From assembly GCA_947038195.1 (NCBI GenBank), contig CAMQVI010000002.1, forward strand, positions 1-64,000: a stretch of DNA of 64,000 nt, in the 5' to 3' direction. This document shows, one piece after another, positions 19,684 through 30,221 of this stretch. This stretch comes from an uncultured Brevinema sp. (GTDB lineage: Bacteria; Spirochaetota; Brevinematia; Brevinematales; Brevinemataceae). The notes beneath the pieces were generated by a model, which was given only the letters and a program-made list of their open reading frames with translations, was not told the DNA's origin and made no database searches. Every line of letters starts with the position of its first letter. The first letter of the stretch is position 1. Made by a program: the position numbers and the translations under genes.

Positions 19684-21867
19684 ATGAAGGAGAATGTTAT
19701 TATTACTAGAAGCGCCTATTATAAATTAGTTATTGTCTTTTCTTTATTTTTATGGACATCTTGTGGTCAGTTACAATTTGACATCACAAAGGCGTATCCT
19801 TTGGTTACTGTCTCTATATCCCAAACCCCTTCTTTTGAGGACGTTAGAAGTTTTGTCCAATATGATGATCTCATTTATACAGCGGCAGGCTCTGGAGGTA
19901 TTCTTGTTTATCGTATTGTTGGAGATTCCATAGATGCTATTCCAGAATTATCCCTCACTAATCTCTATTCTGAAGAATTAGAACAAGTTTATGTTAGAAC
20001 GGTAGAAATTATAAGCACCCATCAAGCTACTAATCTTATTTTTGCTTATGATACTCTATCTGGGGGCGGGGTAGGCATTGCAGAGATATCCTCCATGAGC
20101 ACAAAACCTTTGGGGTCTCTTCAGACAGAGCCAGGGCTAAGGATAAGAAAAACGATTAGCTCTTACAATCCACAAGGTATTTATCATGTTTTAGTGGCTG
20201 ATGAGGGGACAGGAGTATTGTCCTATGATATTTCCTTTAGCTCTAATAGTTATTTTGAACAAGAAAAAATAGCTTCTCTTGTGGACTACATTTCTTTAAA
20301 TGATATAGAAAGACCTGCTCAGGCGTACTCTGCATTGGTAGCACCAGGGTTACAACAAATCACTAATAAATCTCAAATAACCAATCTACAAAATCTTATA
20401 GAATTAGCTCTAAATAACCCAACAATGTTTGCTACTGTTATATCTAATATACCTTTTCTTCCTATAGAACAACGAACTCAACTGGCTAATTTAGTAGGTT
20501 CTGATCCAACATCTGTTTCTAACGTGTTAAATTTTGCTCAAAATATTGTAGGGGAAGATGTCATTAATCAGCTTTTATTGAGTAATGCAAGCAATCTCTT
20601 ATCCCCAACAGTTGGTCCTAATATAGTTAATACACTTGCTAGTAACATTAATCCTAATGATATTCAAAATATTCTCTCTTTATCTGGCTTACAAAATCTA
20701 GTAGCAAATAATACTTCTAATATTTTAGAAGTCACCAACAATCTCTTCACTTCTTTAGCAACCAATCAAGAAACAGAAACTTTATTTGAAGAAATTGCGC
20801 TTTCTAATTTAAACCTTGCGGGAGAAATAGACACGAGCCTTATTCACGATACCAATTATAACCCTTTTATTAATAGAGGAGTTATCGGTAATGCTGGTAT
20901 AGAAATTCAAGAGACAATAGATGCTGTAGGGCGACGATTTTTTGTTGAAGACGATGAAACCTTAAAATACCTGCTACAAGAGCTTGACCCTGAGGAGCTT
21001 TTTAGTCTTTTCTCCGCCCTTTTCGAACAAACAAGTTCTGCTATCACTCTTATTCCTATTATAGAACGATCAGGGCTTAACATAAGAGAACTCTATCAAT
21101 TATGGCTTGATCAAGATTATCTAGCTATAATTGATCAATTAGATGCTACACTTATTGCAGAGTTATTAAGGCAGTTGCCTCGCTATCAGATAGAAAGCAC
21201 TATGGTTTTAATGCAAACGAACTCCTACACGCCCAATATCCGTTATATGGTAGCCGATGAAAACACCTTGTACCTTGCTGCGGGAGAAGATGGGGCTTTG
21301 GTCATTGATAAAGTATCAGGTGAAACTATTTCTAGTTTAAAAAGAAAATTCTCTGAGGTCACGATGTTTATACCATATACAGTATATAATAAAAATTATT
21401 ATGTGCTTACGGATAAGTTAGATGGACTTACTATTTTTAAACAAGAAAAAGATAAAAGTATAGGTAAACAAATCGCAAGAATAGGGCTTGTAGGAGAAAC
21501 ATATTCTGTTTTCCCTTATGAAGAGCTTTTGTGGGTAGCTGATGGGACGGATGGAGTCTTGGGAGTGCGTTTTAACAAAGACGAAACCTTAGCTATTGAA
21601 GCAGAATTATATCAAAAACAAGGTATCGCATACAATATAGGCACAGCGAGAAGGAGAGAAGTCTTGGCTTCCTATGGAGCCGAAGGATTAAAACGTCTCA
21701 GAATTACTAACGTTCTCCCAGAAGGGACAGGGTATAGTACCTTAGACCCCTCTAGTGCTACTAAAAAAGTTGAGGCTGTAGAACAAGAAGATTTTGTTGC
21801 CAAAAGCTTAGAGTGGGGGCTTGGCTCTCCTATCGCTCAGTTTTTAAGAAAGATATTTTTTTTATAA
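19684..21867 (+). CDS. Lipoprotein with LVIVD/propeller-like repeats split by an Asn/Leu-rich helical repeat region
   Basis: Lipobox-like LFLWTSC; ENTLYLAAGEDGALVIDKVSGE and LLWVADGTDGVLGVRF repeats; NLIELALNNPTMFATVI... interior. Confidence 0.65.
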   Translation: MKENVIITRSAYYKLVIVFSLFLWTSCGQLQFDITKAYPLVTVSISQTPSFEDVRSFVQYDDLIYTAAGSGGILVYRIVGDSIDAIPELSLTNLYSEELEQVYVRTVEIISTHQATNLIFAYDTLSGGGVGIAEISSMSTKPLGSLQTEPGLRIRKTISSYNPQGIYHVLVADEGTGVLSYDISFSSNSYFEQEKIASLVDYISLNDIERPAQAYSALVAPGLQQITNKSQITNLQNLIELALNNPTMFATVISNIPFLPIEQRTQLANLVGSDPTSVSNVLNFAQNIVGEDVINQLLLSNASNLLSPTVGPNIVNTLASNINPNDIQNILSLSGLQNLVANNTSNILEVTNNLFTSLATNQETETLFEEIALSNLNLAGEIDTSLIHDTNYNPFINRGVIGNAGIEIQETIDAVGRRFFVEDDETLKYLLQELDPEELFSLFSALFEQTSSAITLIPIIERSGLNIRELYQLWLDQDYLAIIDQLDATLIAELLRQLPRYQIESTMVLMQTNSYTPNIRYMVADENTLYLAAGEDGALVIDKVSGETISSLKRKFSEVTMFIPYTVYNKNYYVLTDKLDGLTIFKQEKDKSIGKQIARIGLVGETYSVFPYEELLWVADGTDGVLGVRFNKDETLAIEAELYQKQGIAYNIGTARRREVLASYGAEGLKRLRITNVLPEGTGYSTLDPSSATKKVEAVEQEDFVAKSLEWGLGSPIAQFLRKIFFL

Positions 21868-21875
21868 GAGGTTTT

Positions 21876-22484
21876 ATGAAATTTTTGTTATTCTCATTGC
21901 TTTTCTGTAACACTTTATATGCAGAAGATAGTGCTAGAGATTCTTTCAATCAGCTTAGAGCTAGACATACAGGGAAAGTAGCGGCCGTCTCCTTCTCAGC
22001 AGAAATGGATGAAAAAACGGCTAAAGCCCTTCTTAAAAATCTCACCGATCCCCCTTACAGGGTAGACATAGAATACCATACAGAAACAGGGGTACGTCTT
22101 CTGGTGAGAGACACAGAACCTTTTTATGAACAAGCTCTAGAGTCTCAGGCAAAATACATTAATGCTATGCTTCTTCCTCTTCTATCTAGCTCTGGGTATT
22201 TAAGACTGCAAAAAGCTTTTGAAATTTCTATCCCTAAAGAAAAGAGCTATCAAGTGAACTATAAAAGAGGAGATATTGATACTCAATATCTTTTTCAAGA
22301 AGGTGAATTAGGGCTTATAGATCATATCACCTATTATGAAAACGACAAAAAGAATTTTTTATTAGAAATTACTTGGAAAAAAATAGAAGAATTCTATGTT
22401 CCTTTTAAGATAAAAAGCACTAGTTACGAGAGTTCTAAGCAAGCAGTTTCTTTTCAAATTCAAAATATACAGTTAAAAGAGTAA
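21876..22484 (+). CDS. Exported protein of unknown function
   Basis: Signal peptide MKFLLFSLLFCNTLYA; ATG 21876 preferred over the upstream start that overlaps the previous gene. Confidence 0.6.
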   Translation: MKFLLFSLLFCNTLYAEDSARDSFNQLRARHTGKVAAVSFSAEMDEKTAKALLKNLTDPPYRVDIEYHTETGVRLLVRDTEPFYEQALESQAKYINAMLLPLLSSSGYLRLQKAFEISIPKEKSYQVNYKRGDIDTQYLFQEGELGLIDHITYYENDKKNFLLEITWKKIEEFYVPFKIKSTSYESSKQAVSFQIQNIQLKE

Positions 22485-22509
22485 TATTTTTGTATATTTA
22501 CTTGAAATT

Positions 22510-22538
22510 TTGTCAAAAATTAGTGATAATGTTAGTAT
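22510..22538 (+). promoter_or_regulatory. Sigma-70 promoter for rpsA
   Basis: TTGTCA (22510-22515), 17 nt, TAGTAT (22533-22538). Confidence 0.5.
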
Positions 22539-22589
22539 GAATTAAAATTTTCTAGGTTTTTTACAACCTTATATATCATGGAGTATTTA

Positions 22590-24263
22590 ATGGGTACATT
22601 TGATGAATTATTCTTAAAAGCGATGGATGAAGAATCTTCTTCTTCCACTCAATATGAGCAAAGCGATGTCCAAACAGGAAAAGTAATCGGTAAAGAAGAC
22701 AACGGTTATTTTATCAGTGTTGGGGGAAAATCAGAGATGATTTTACCTAATTCTGAGCTTGTGAGCGCTATAAATGTGGGCGATGAAGTTGAGGTAGTGC
22801 TCAATGGGATGAAAGACGGAATCCCTCAAGTTTCCCAGAAAAAAGCATGGCGTTTCAAAGTTTTAGAACAGATAGCAGAATCTGCAGAAAATAATACCCC
22901 TATTAAAGCTACTATAGCTAAAGTGATCACCAACAAAGAAGGGGCTAATGCAGGTTATGGCGTTGTTTTTGACGGAGATGTTGAAGGGTTCTTGCCTATG
23001 TCACATATACGTGCTCCTAAAGAACCAGCCGAGCTTATAGGAAAGAGTTATGAAGTTGTTGTAATTAAATACGAAAGAGATAGAGTTGTCGTTTCTGAAA
23101 AACTTATCAGAGAACAATTACAAAAAGAATATTTTGCTGATTTTATTACAAAACATCAAGTAGGGGATAGATTCCCTGTTGTTGTAGACTCTGTTAATGA
23201 TTCTTTTGCTCTTGTAAAAGCAGAAAATATTACAATGTTTTTACATATTACTTTATTTGATTGGAAATATGTTAAAAATTTTAATGAAGTTTTGAAAATT
23301 GGTGATACTTTTGAAGTTGTGATTAACAGTATAGACCTTGTTAAAAAATCCATTCGTGTTTCTAGAAAAGATGCTATAGAAAATCCTATGGATACTTTCT
23401 TTGTTGCTCATAAAATAGGAGATGACATAGCTTGTAAGGTTATCCGTTTCGCTCGTGGGCTAGCTATTTTAGAAGATGAAAATGGAGTGGAAATGGTACT
23501 TCCTGTGGGAGAAATGAGCTGGGTAAACAGAGTGTCTGATCCTAAACAGCTCCTAAATCTAGGAGATAGAGTACAAGTGCGTATTAAAGATATGGACAAA
23601 GAAAAACAACGTATCTCCACCTCTTTAAAAGACCTTGCAGAAAACCCTTGGGTTGAGGCCGCTAAAACTTACGCTCGTGATAGTAAACATCAAGGGAAAA
23701 TCACTTCCATTACTGATTTTGGTATTTTTATTGCTTTTGAAGATGGCATCCAAGGGCTTATTAGAAAAGAAGATATTGATTGGAATAATGAAAATATTAA
23801 CTTAAATGATCGTTTCAAAAAAGGTGAGATGGTTAACGGAATAGTTCTTAATATTGATACTGCCCAAGAAAAACTACGTTTAGGGATTAAGCAATTATCC
23901 AACAATCCCTTCCAAACTTACACAGACGCCCACCCTGTTTCTAGTATTGTTACTGGTACTGTTTTAGAAGTGATAAAAGATGGGGCAATAGTGAGCTTAG
24001 AAGAAGATGTTACAGGATTTATCCATATATCTCAATTATCTACAGAAATGGTTAATGATGTTAAAGATGTATGTAAAGTAGGTGACAAAATACAAGTTGC
24101 AGTAAGACGTATTGATAACAGACAACAAAGAATTGAATTAAGTATTAGAGACATCTCTCAAGCAGAAGAGAAAAAAGCTCTTGCTGAAATTATGAGCACT
24201 AATAAACCTGAAATTCCTACTTTGGGATCCATGTTTCAAGATATCCTAAACAAAAAACAATAG
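22590..24263 (+). CDS. rpsA: 30S ribosomal protein S1 (multi-S1-domain)
   Basis: Repeated S1 motifs (GKITSITDFGIFIAFEDGIQGLIRKEDI, GTVLEVIKDGAIVSLEEDVTGFIHISQLS); SD ggag precedes ATG 22590. Confidence 0.88.
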   Translation: MGTFDELFLKAMDEESSSSTQYEQSDVQTGKVIGKEDNGYFISVGGKSEMILPNSELVSAINVGDEVEVVLNGMKDGIPQVSQKKAWRFKVLEQIAESAENNTPIKATIAKVITNKEGANAGYGVVFDGDVEGFLPMSHIRAPKEPAELIGKSYEVVVIKYERDRVVVSEKLIREQLQKEYFADFITKHQVGDRFPVVVDSVNDSFALVKAENITMFLHITLFDWKYVKNFNEVLKIGDTFEVVINSIDLVKKSIRVSRKDAIENPMDTFFVAHKIGDDIACKVIRFARGLAILEDENGVEMVLPVGEMSWVNRVSDPKQLLNLGDRVQVRIKDMDKEKQRISTSLKDLAENPWVEAAKTYARDSKHQGKITSITDFGIFIAFEDGIQGLIRKEDIDWNNENINLNDRFKKGEMVNGIVLNIDTAQEKLRLGIKQLSNNPFQTYTDAHPVSSIVTGTVLEVIKDGAIVSLEEDVTGFIHISQLSTEMVNDVKDVCKVGDKIQVAVRRIDNRQQRIELSIRDISQAEEKKALAEIMSTNKPEIPTLGSMFQDILNKKQ

Positions 24264-24272
24264 GAGTGGTGA

Positions 24273-25001
24273 ATGAGTAGCAAACTTGAACGCGTTATGA
24301 CGGTTTTAATTAAAAATCGTATTATTGTACTTGGGGTTTTAGGTGGAATTCTCCTACTATCTATAGGAACTGGTGTTCTTTATCAAAAGAAAATAGACCA
24401 AGAGAAAGAAGCTGGATTAATTTTTGACGAAGCTTGGCAAAAAGTTTTTGCTGTAGTTAGCGATATGCAACAACAACCTAATGGTACCTACGCACTCAAT
24501 CATCCGAATATTCCTCAAGCTCAAGCTCTTTATAAAGAGGGTGTTATGGATATTAATACCTTGACCCTCGATTATCCTAATACTATCGCTGGAGCAAGAG
24601 CAGCTTTATTACTTGCCGTCATAGGAAAACAGGCTCCTCTCAACACTCTTCTTAATGATCCTGACTTAACACTAGCGTTTGCCACAGAAGATTATTTTGC
24701 GATTGTAAAAGAAAAGCATCCTAAATTTTGGGGAGCTGCTATTGCAATGACAGAAGGTATACAGGCAGAGCAAACTTTTGACTTTGCTAAAGCTATTACC
24801 TTTTATCAAGAAGCTTTAGCCCTAGACAAAGCCAATTATATTACGGATTATGCCTTAGTCTCTATTGCTCGCAATTATGAAACCCTCAACAACAAAGAAA
24901 AAGCCCTAGAATATTATCAACAAATAGAAGATGATCACCCTCTATCTTCTTGGTTATCTTTCGCTATGGGTAAAGTTTATTTATTATCTCAGGAATCCTA
25001 A
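24273..25001 (+). CDS. Tetratricopeptide-like membrane-anchored protein (YfgM-like)
   Basis: N-terminal TM then TPR-like helices (AKAITFYQEALALDKANYITDYALVSIARNYETLNNKEKALEYYQQIEDDHP). Confidence 0.75.
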   Translation: MSSKLERVMTVLIKNRIIVLGVLGGILLLSIGTGVLYQKKIDQEKEAGLIFDEAWQKVFAVVSDMQQQPNGTYALNHPNIPQAQALYKEGVMDINTLTLDYPNTIAGARAALLLAVIGKQAPLNTLLNDPDLTLAFATEDYFAIVKEKHPKFWGAAIAMTEGIQAEQTFDFAKAITFYQEALALDKANYITDYALVSIARNYETLNNKEKALEYYQQIEDDHPLSSWLSFAMGKVYLLSQES

Positions 25002-25084
25002 ATTGTTAAAATAGGTATAATATACTATTAAAGCAAGGATACTTTGTATTCTTGCTTTTTTTATACCTAAACTAGGAGTAGACT

Positions 25085-26458
25085 ATGAAAATAGTATCAA
25101 ACGACCAATCTACAATATTATTAGAAAGCAATAACATTTCAAAATCTATTATTACTATTTCCTTCCCTATGATGGTTACAGGTTTTGTAGATGCTTTATA
25201 CAATATTGTAGATTCTATTTTTGTAGGACGTTTTGTGGGAGAATATGCTCTTGCCGCCCTTGCTGTTAATAGTGCTATACAAATATTTTTAATAGCTATT
25301 GGTAGTCTTTATGGTACAGGGATGACTTCTATTATATCTCGCGCCTTAGGGGCAAAAAATGACTCTAAGGTAAAAAGTACGATTGTTAACGGGGTGTTCC
25401 TTTGTTTTATTTCGACTTTTGCTATTTCCCTCCTTGTATTATCTAATTTAGATAAAGTTTTAACATTTATGGGCTCTTCAGAGGATGTCCTTTCGTACTC
25501 TCGGCAATATGGTAGTATTATTTTATGGTTTGGCTTTCTTGTCCCTACTAATGGGGTGCTTCATGGTATTCTTAGAGCCAGGGGAGCTGTGAAAATTGTT
25601 ATGAAAATATCTATGATTAGTGCAGGTACTAATATTGTTCTTGACGCTCTATTTATTATTGTCTTTGGCTGGGGTGTTAAGGGTGCTGCTATTGCTACTA
25701 TTATCGCACAAATGATTAGCACCATCTTTCTTTTTAAAAATGTCTCTGAAAGCTATCTTGTTCATTTTGAAAGACATTACATTAAACAACTAAGATTTCC
25801 TCTTGTAAAAGAAATATATAGCATAGGGATCACTAATTTTCTTAAATCTTCTACCTTTGCTATTATAGGAATATCGGCAAATAGAGCGTTGGCACCTTAT
25901 GGAGCGACGGCTGTAGCAGCTTTTGGGGTTGTTACAAGAATCTTACATATGGCTTATATGCCTATTTTTGGCTCTAATCTAGGAACACAGGCATTGATAG
26001 GATTCAATTATGGAGCCAATCGTTTTATTAAAGTAAAGGATATCATTGTTAAGGCTTTACGTTTTGCGTTATTATTGGGCTTACTTCCATCTTTAATATT
26101 TTACATTGCCCCTACATGGCTTTTCACCTTGTTTACGGATTCTGAAGAAATTATTAAATATGCTTCTACCGCCATTCATATAGCAGGATTTACTTTCGCC
26201 CTCTATGGTTTCCAAATTTTCTCCAGTGGTGCTTTATTGGCGATGGGAAGACCTAAACAGGCTCTATTCCTCACCCTAGCACGACCTATTATTATGGTAC
26301 TATGTGTTAACACGCTGCCTCACTACTACGAAACTTTAGGAGTATGGCTCATGTACCCTATAACCGATATTATAGCATCTATTATGACTTTTATTATCAT
26401 AACAAGAGAGATCCGTATTTTGAAGAAAAGAGAAGAGTTACTAAGAACCATTAATTGA
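25085..26458 (+). CDS. MATE family efflux transporter, copy 1
   Basis: ISFPMMVTGFVDALYNIVDSIFVGRFVGEYALAALAV; 12 TM pattern. Confidence 0.92.
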   Translation: MKIVSNDQSTILLESNNISKSIITISFPMMVTGFVDALYNIVDSIFVGRFVGEYALAALAVNSAIQIFLIAIGSLYGTGMTSIISRALGAKNDSKVKSTIVNGVFLCFISTFAISLLVLSNLDKVLTFMGSSEDVLSYSRQYGSIILWFGFLVPTNGVLHGILRARGAVKIVMKISMISAGTNIVLDALFIIVFGWGVKGAAIATIIAQMISTIFLFKNVSESYLVHFERHYIKQLRFPLVKEIYSIGITNFLKSSTFAIIGISANRALAPYGATAVAAFGVVTRILHMAYMPIFGSNLGTQALIGFNYGANRFIKVKDIIVKALRFALLLGLLPSLIFYIAPTWLFTLFTDSEEIIKYASTAIHIAGFTFALYGFQIFSSGALLAMGRPKQALFLTLARPIIMVLCVNTLPHYYETLGVWLMYPITDIIASIMTFIIITREIRILKKREELLRTIN

Positions 26459-26475
26459 ATTATTAAAGAGAGTAT

Positions 26476-27834
26476 ATGCCCTCAAAAAAAATATTAGATA
26501 CTGACCATATTTTTCCTTTACTTATCAAATTGTCTATTCCTACTATTATTGGGGGATTTGCGTCTGCTTTATATAATATGGTAGATTCTATTTTTGTGGG
26601 AAAATATATCAGTAGTGATGCTCTAGCTGCCCTCACCATCGCCAACACGATACAAAATTCTTTTATTGCTTTTAGTGCTTTATGTAGTGTAGGAACAGGT
26701 ACCATAATCTCCCAATCACTAGGAGCTAGAAAATACGACCAAGTTAAAACGACCCTCTATACAGGGATTTTTGGGGTTTTTATTTGTACCTTTGTATTAT
26801 CTGTCTTTATGCTTTTATTTTTAGATCCCATTCTTCTTTTCACAGGTTCGACCTCAGAAATTCTAGCTGATGCTAGGACTTATATGAGTACCATTTTGTG
26901 GTTTGGATTCGTTATTCCTATGAATGGGGTGATGTCGGGTATTCTCAGAGCTAAAGGACACACCCAAGCTGCTATGGTATTAGCTTTAGTAGGAGCAACG
27001 CTCAATATAGGTTTAGATGCTTTATTTATTCTCACTTTTGGCTGGGGAGTATTTGGGGCAGCTTTTGCCACCGTAATAGCTCAATTAATTGTACTATTAT
27101 TTGCTTTTTACTATATCTATAAGGATTACGATTTATCTTTCTCCGACCCTATCAAAATAGATTTTTCTATACTTCGTCGGATTTTTGCTATTGGAGCACC
27201 TTCAGGATTGAGATTAGGGGCTATTGTTGTTGCAGGATTAGCAGCTAATCAATCTTTACAAATGTACGGCACTACAGCCATTGCGGCTATGGGAATTGTT
27301 AATAGACTTATTGCCCTTGCTTTCATGTCTATACAAGGGTGTAATTTTGGAGCTCAGCCCATTATTGCTTTTAATTTTGGAGCAAAACGCTTAGACAGAT
27401 TAAAAAGCACTATTAAAGTGGGTGTGGCGATTGTGTTTGTTATAGGGCTTATGGGTTCACTTGGTTCCCTATTTGCTCCAAAATCTTTTTTCTACTTATT
27501 TACAAATGACCCAAAAATAGCTATACTTACTAAAGAGGCTCTTGCTTATAATGGTGCTTTATTTTTCTTATTTGGACCTTACATGATTTTATCAGGATTT
27601 ATCCAATCCGTAGGACACACTAAAGAAGCTCTATTCCTTGCCTTATCTCGCCCTCTTTTTAATGCTCTTTTATTCAGAGTGTTGCCTATTTTTTATGGGC
27701 TACAAGGAGTATGGATTGTGATGCCCATCTCAGACATAGTCAATACTATTATTGCCATCGTATTAGCGCTACAAGTATATAATAAAATAAAACAAAACTT
27801 TACTACTCCTTATGTAGAAGTTATAAATAAATAA
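26476..27834 (+). CDS. MATE family efflux transporter, copy 2
   Basis: LSIPTIIGGFASALYNMVDSIFVGKYISSDALAALTI. Confidence 0.92.
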   Translation: MPSKKILDTDHIFPLLIKLSIPTIIGGFASALYNMVDSIFVGKYISSDALAALTIANTIQNSFIAFSALCSVGTGTIISQSLGARKYDQVKTTLYTGIFGVFICTFVLSVFMLLFLDPILLFTGSTSEILADARTYMSTILWFGFVIPMNGVMSGILRAKGHTQAAMVLALVGATLNIGLDALFILTFGWGVFGAAFATVIAQLIVLLFAFYYIYKDYDLSFSDPIKIDFSILRRIFAIGAPSGLRLGAIVVAGLAANQSLQMYGTTAIAAMGIVNRLIALAFMSIQGCNFGAQPIIAFNFGAKRLDRLKSTIKVGVAIVFVIGLMGSLGSLFAPKSFFYLFTNDPKIAILTKEALAYNGALFFLFGPYMILSGFIQSVGHTKEALFLALSRPLFNALLFRVLPIFYGLQGVWIVMPISDIVNTIIAIVLALQVYNKIKQNFTTPYVEVINK

Positions 27835-27846
27835 AAAGGAATCTAA

Positions 27847-29208
27847 ATGCCCGATAGTATTACCAACTTAAAAGAAGATAAGAATATTCTAAAATTATTA
27901 ATTGCTCTCTCTATTCCAGCAGTTATTTCTGGATTAGTAGATAGCCTTTATAATACAGTAGACTCCATCTTCGTGGGACAATATGTAGGGTCAGATGCCT
28001 TAGCAGCTCTTTCTATAATAAGTGTTATCCAGTTAATGTATATCTCTATAGGAGTTTTATTCTCCATAGGGAATGCCTCGATCATATCTCGTGCCTTAGG
28101 AGCACATCATCCAGAGAGAGTTCTTGCTTCTCTTACCCACGCTTTTTGGGGATTATTTTGTGTTTCTAATATTATTAGTTTTACCATTCTCCTTAATCTC
28201 GAGGCTTTTCTTCAATTAATAGGAGCCTCTGAAGTCGTCCTTCCTTATGCTCGCGAATATGGCAGTATTATTTTGTGGACAGGTTTTATCCTTCCTATCA
28301 ACAATATGCTTTTAGGAGCTTTTAGAGCCAGAGGACAGGCAGTACAAGCTACCTATTTCAATATACTTGGGGCAGGTCTTAACATAGGCTTAGATGCTCT
28401 GTTTATTATGGAATTTGGATGGGGAGTAGCTGGGGCAGCTATAGCTACAGCGATTAGTCAAAGTGTTGTCTTCATATTTGCCATTAGACAAGTCATGAAA
28501 ATGTACAAAACAAAATTTCTTTTACGCCATAAAGAAGAAATATCTTTCCCACTTTTGAAAGAAATAATAACCGTAGGAATGCCTACAGGTCTAAGACTTA
28601 TTTTATTTGTAGCGGTGGCATCTGTAGGGAATATTATTCTTGCTAAATATGGGACAGAATATCTTTCTTCTTTTGGGGTCTTCAACAGAGTCCTAAATTT
28701 ACTAGCTATGATTAATATTTCTCTTAGTATAGGGGCACAGCCTCTCATAGGCATCAATTACGGAGCACAGCTATATAAAAGAGTAAAGCATATTATTTTC
28801 ATAACACTGGTCACAGGATTTATCATGTCTGTAAGTGCCTCTTTATTTTTATATATGGCTCCCAATATGATCTTTAGTCTTTTCACACCAGATAAAAATA
28901 TTGTTCTTCTATGTCAGCAAATATCTCGTATGCACTCCTACACCTTTTGGGCTTGGGGAGTCTTTATTTGCATTGCAGAAGCACTACAAGCTATGGGGCA
29001 TGCGAAACAATCTTTCTATCTCTCTGTTTCCTACCCCCTTATGATGGGCACTCTTTTTGTGTTATTTGATCATTTGTGGGGTATAGATAGACTCTTTTGG
29101 GCGCCTGCTACTGCTTTCCTACTTATTGGCATTTTAGCTGTTATTGTGTTGATTATAGATTTGAAGAAATTAGATTTTAAAATTGAGCACCTTAAAAATG
29201 CTTATTAA
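27847..29208 (+). CDS. MATE family efflux transporter, copy 3
   Basis: LSIPAVISGLVDSLYNTVDSIFVGQYVGSDALAALSI. Confidence 0.92.
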   Translation: MPDSITNLKEDKNILKLLIALSIPAVISGLVDSLYNTVDSIFVGQYVGSDALAALSIISVIQLMYISIGVLFSIGNASIISRALGAHHPERVLASLTHAFWGLFCVSNIISFTILLNLEAFLQLIGASEVVLPYAREYGSIILWTGFILPINNMLLGAFRARGQAVQATYFNILGAGLNIGLDALFIMEFGWGVAGAAIATAISQSVVFIFAIRQVMKMYKTKFLLRHKEEISFPLLKEIITVGMPTGLRLILFVAVASVGNIILAKYGTEYLSSFGVFNRVLNLLAMINISLSIGAQPLIGINYGAQLYKRVKHIIFITLVTGFIMSVSASLFLYMAPNMIFSLFTPDKNIVLLCQQISRMHSYTFWAWGVFICIAEALQAMGHAKQSFYLSVSYPLMMGTLFVLFDHLWGIDRLFWAPATAFLLIGILAVIVLIIDLKKLDFKIEHLKNAY

Positions 29209-29217
29209 GAGGTAATT

Positions 29218-29880
29218 ATGAATAACATAAACGATATTTTAGAAAGAATAGACAAAGTCAATATTTCTAAGAAAAAAATCACCATTATTGCCGTCACTAA
29301 AACCCGAAGTGTAGAAGAGATAATTCCTCTTTTTAATCAAGGGATTACTATTATTGGAGAAAATCGTGTTCAAGAAGCGGATGCGAAATTTCCAGATCTT
29401 GTTGATTTTAAAATAGAAAGACACCTTATAGGGCCTTTACAAAGTAACAAAGAAAACAAAGCGTTACAATTATTCGATACAATACAAAGTGTAGAGTCTT
29501 ATAAACAATTAAAGCGTTTAATAGGGAAGATAGACGAAAAAAAATTGTCTACTAATTTATTCATTCAATTTAACACTGCTTTAGAAGACTCCAAACACGG
29601 TCTCACTCAAGAGGAAGATCTTTATCCTATGATAGAGCTTCTTCTAAAAAACGCTCACATTAATTTTAGAGGATTCATGACCATAGGAGCACTGAGCGAT
29701 GAAGAGATCGTTGTCAGAAAATCTTTTGCTAAATTAATGGAGATAAAAAATAATATTATGATAAAATATTCCGAAATAAAATCATTAGAATTATCTATGG
29801 GGATGAGTAATGATTTTGAATGGGCTATCCAAGAGGGAGCCGATATCATTCGTTTAGGAAAAATTTTATTTAAACAATAA
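29218..29880 (+). CDS. YggS/PLPBP family pyridoxal phosphate homeostasis protein
   Basis: IIAVTKTRSVEEI, IGENRVQEADAKFP, HLIGPLQSNK, LSMGMSNDFEWAIQEGADIIRLGKILF. Confidence 0.93.
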   Translation: MNNINDILERIDKVNISKKKITIIAVTKTRSVEEIIPLFNQGITIIGENRVQEADAKFPDLVDFKIERHLIGPLQSNKENKALQLFDTIQSVESYKQLKRLIGKIDEKKLSTNLFIQFNTALEDSKHGLTQEEDLYPMIELLLKNAHINFRGFMTIGALSDEEIVVRKSFAKLMEIKNNIMIKYSEIKSLELSMGMSNDFEWAIQEGADIIRLGKILFKQ

Positions 29881-29890
29881 AGGAGCACTT

Positions 29891-30220
29891 ATGCCAGTAG
29901 AACAAAATCTTGTCTTATTTCAATCAATTAACACTTTTTTTCAATTTTTATTATTTGGAGTTATGGTATATAACATGGTATTTTTCGTTTGGATTTTATC
30001 CTCGTGGCTACCTGTAAATAGGTCTATTGCAATTTTAAAATTCGTAGACAATCTCATAAACCCCGTATACCAAATGTTATTAAAATATTTACCCCCTCTA
30101 CGTTTTGGGGTAATTGATTTTTCTCCTTTTTATATGTTTATTTTCTTAATGGTAATAGAAAATCTTATAGAGATAAGTCATCGCTTAGTACTTACTCTTG
30201 TACTACAACTTTTAGGATAA
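29891..30220 (+). CDS. YggT family membrane protein
   Basis: SSWLPVNRSIAILKFVDNLINPVYQMLLKYLPPLRFGVIDFSPFY. Confidence 0.88.
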   Translation: MPVEQNLVLFQSINTFFQFLLFGVMVYNMVFFVWILSSWLPVNRSIAILKFVDNLINPVYQMLLKYLPPLRFGVIDFSPFYMFIFLMVIENLIEISHRLVLTLVLQLLG

Positions 30221-30221
30221 A

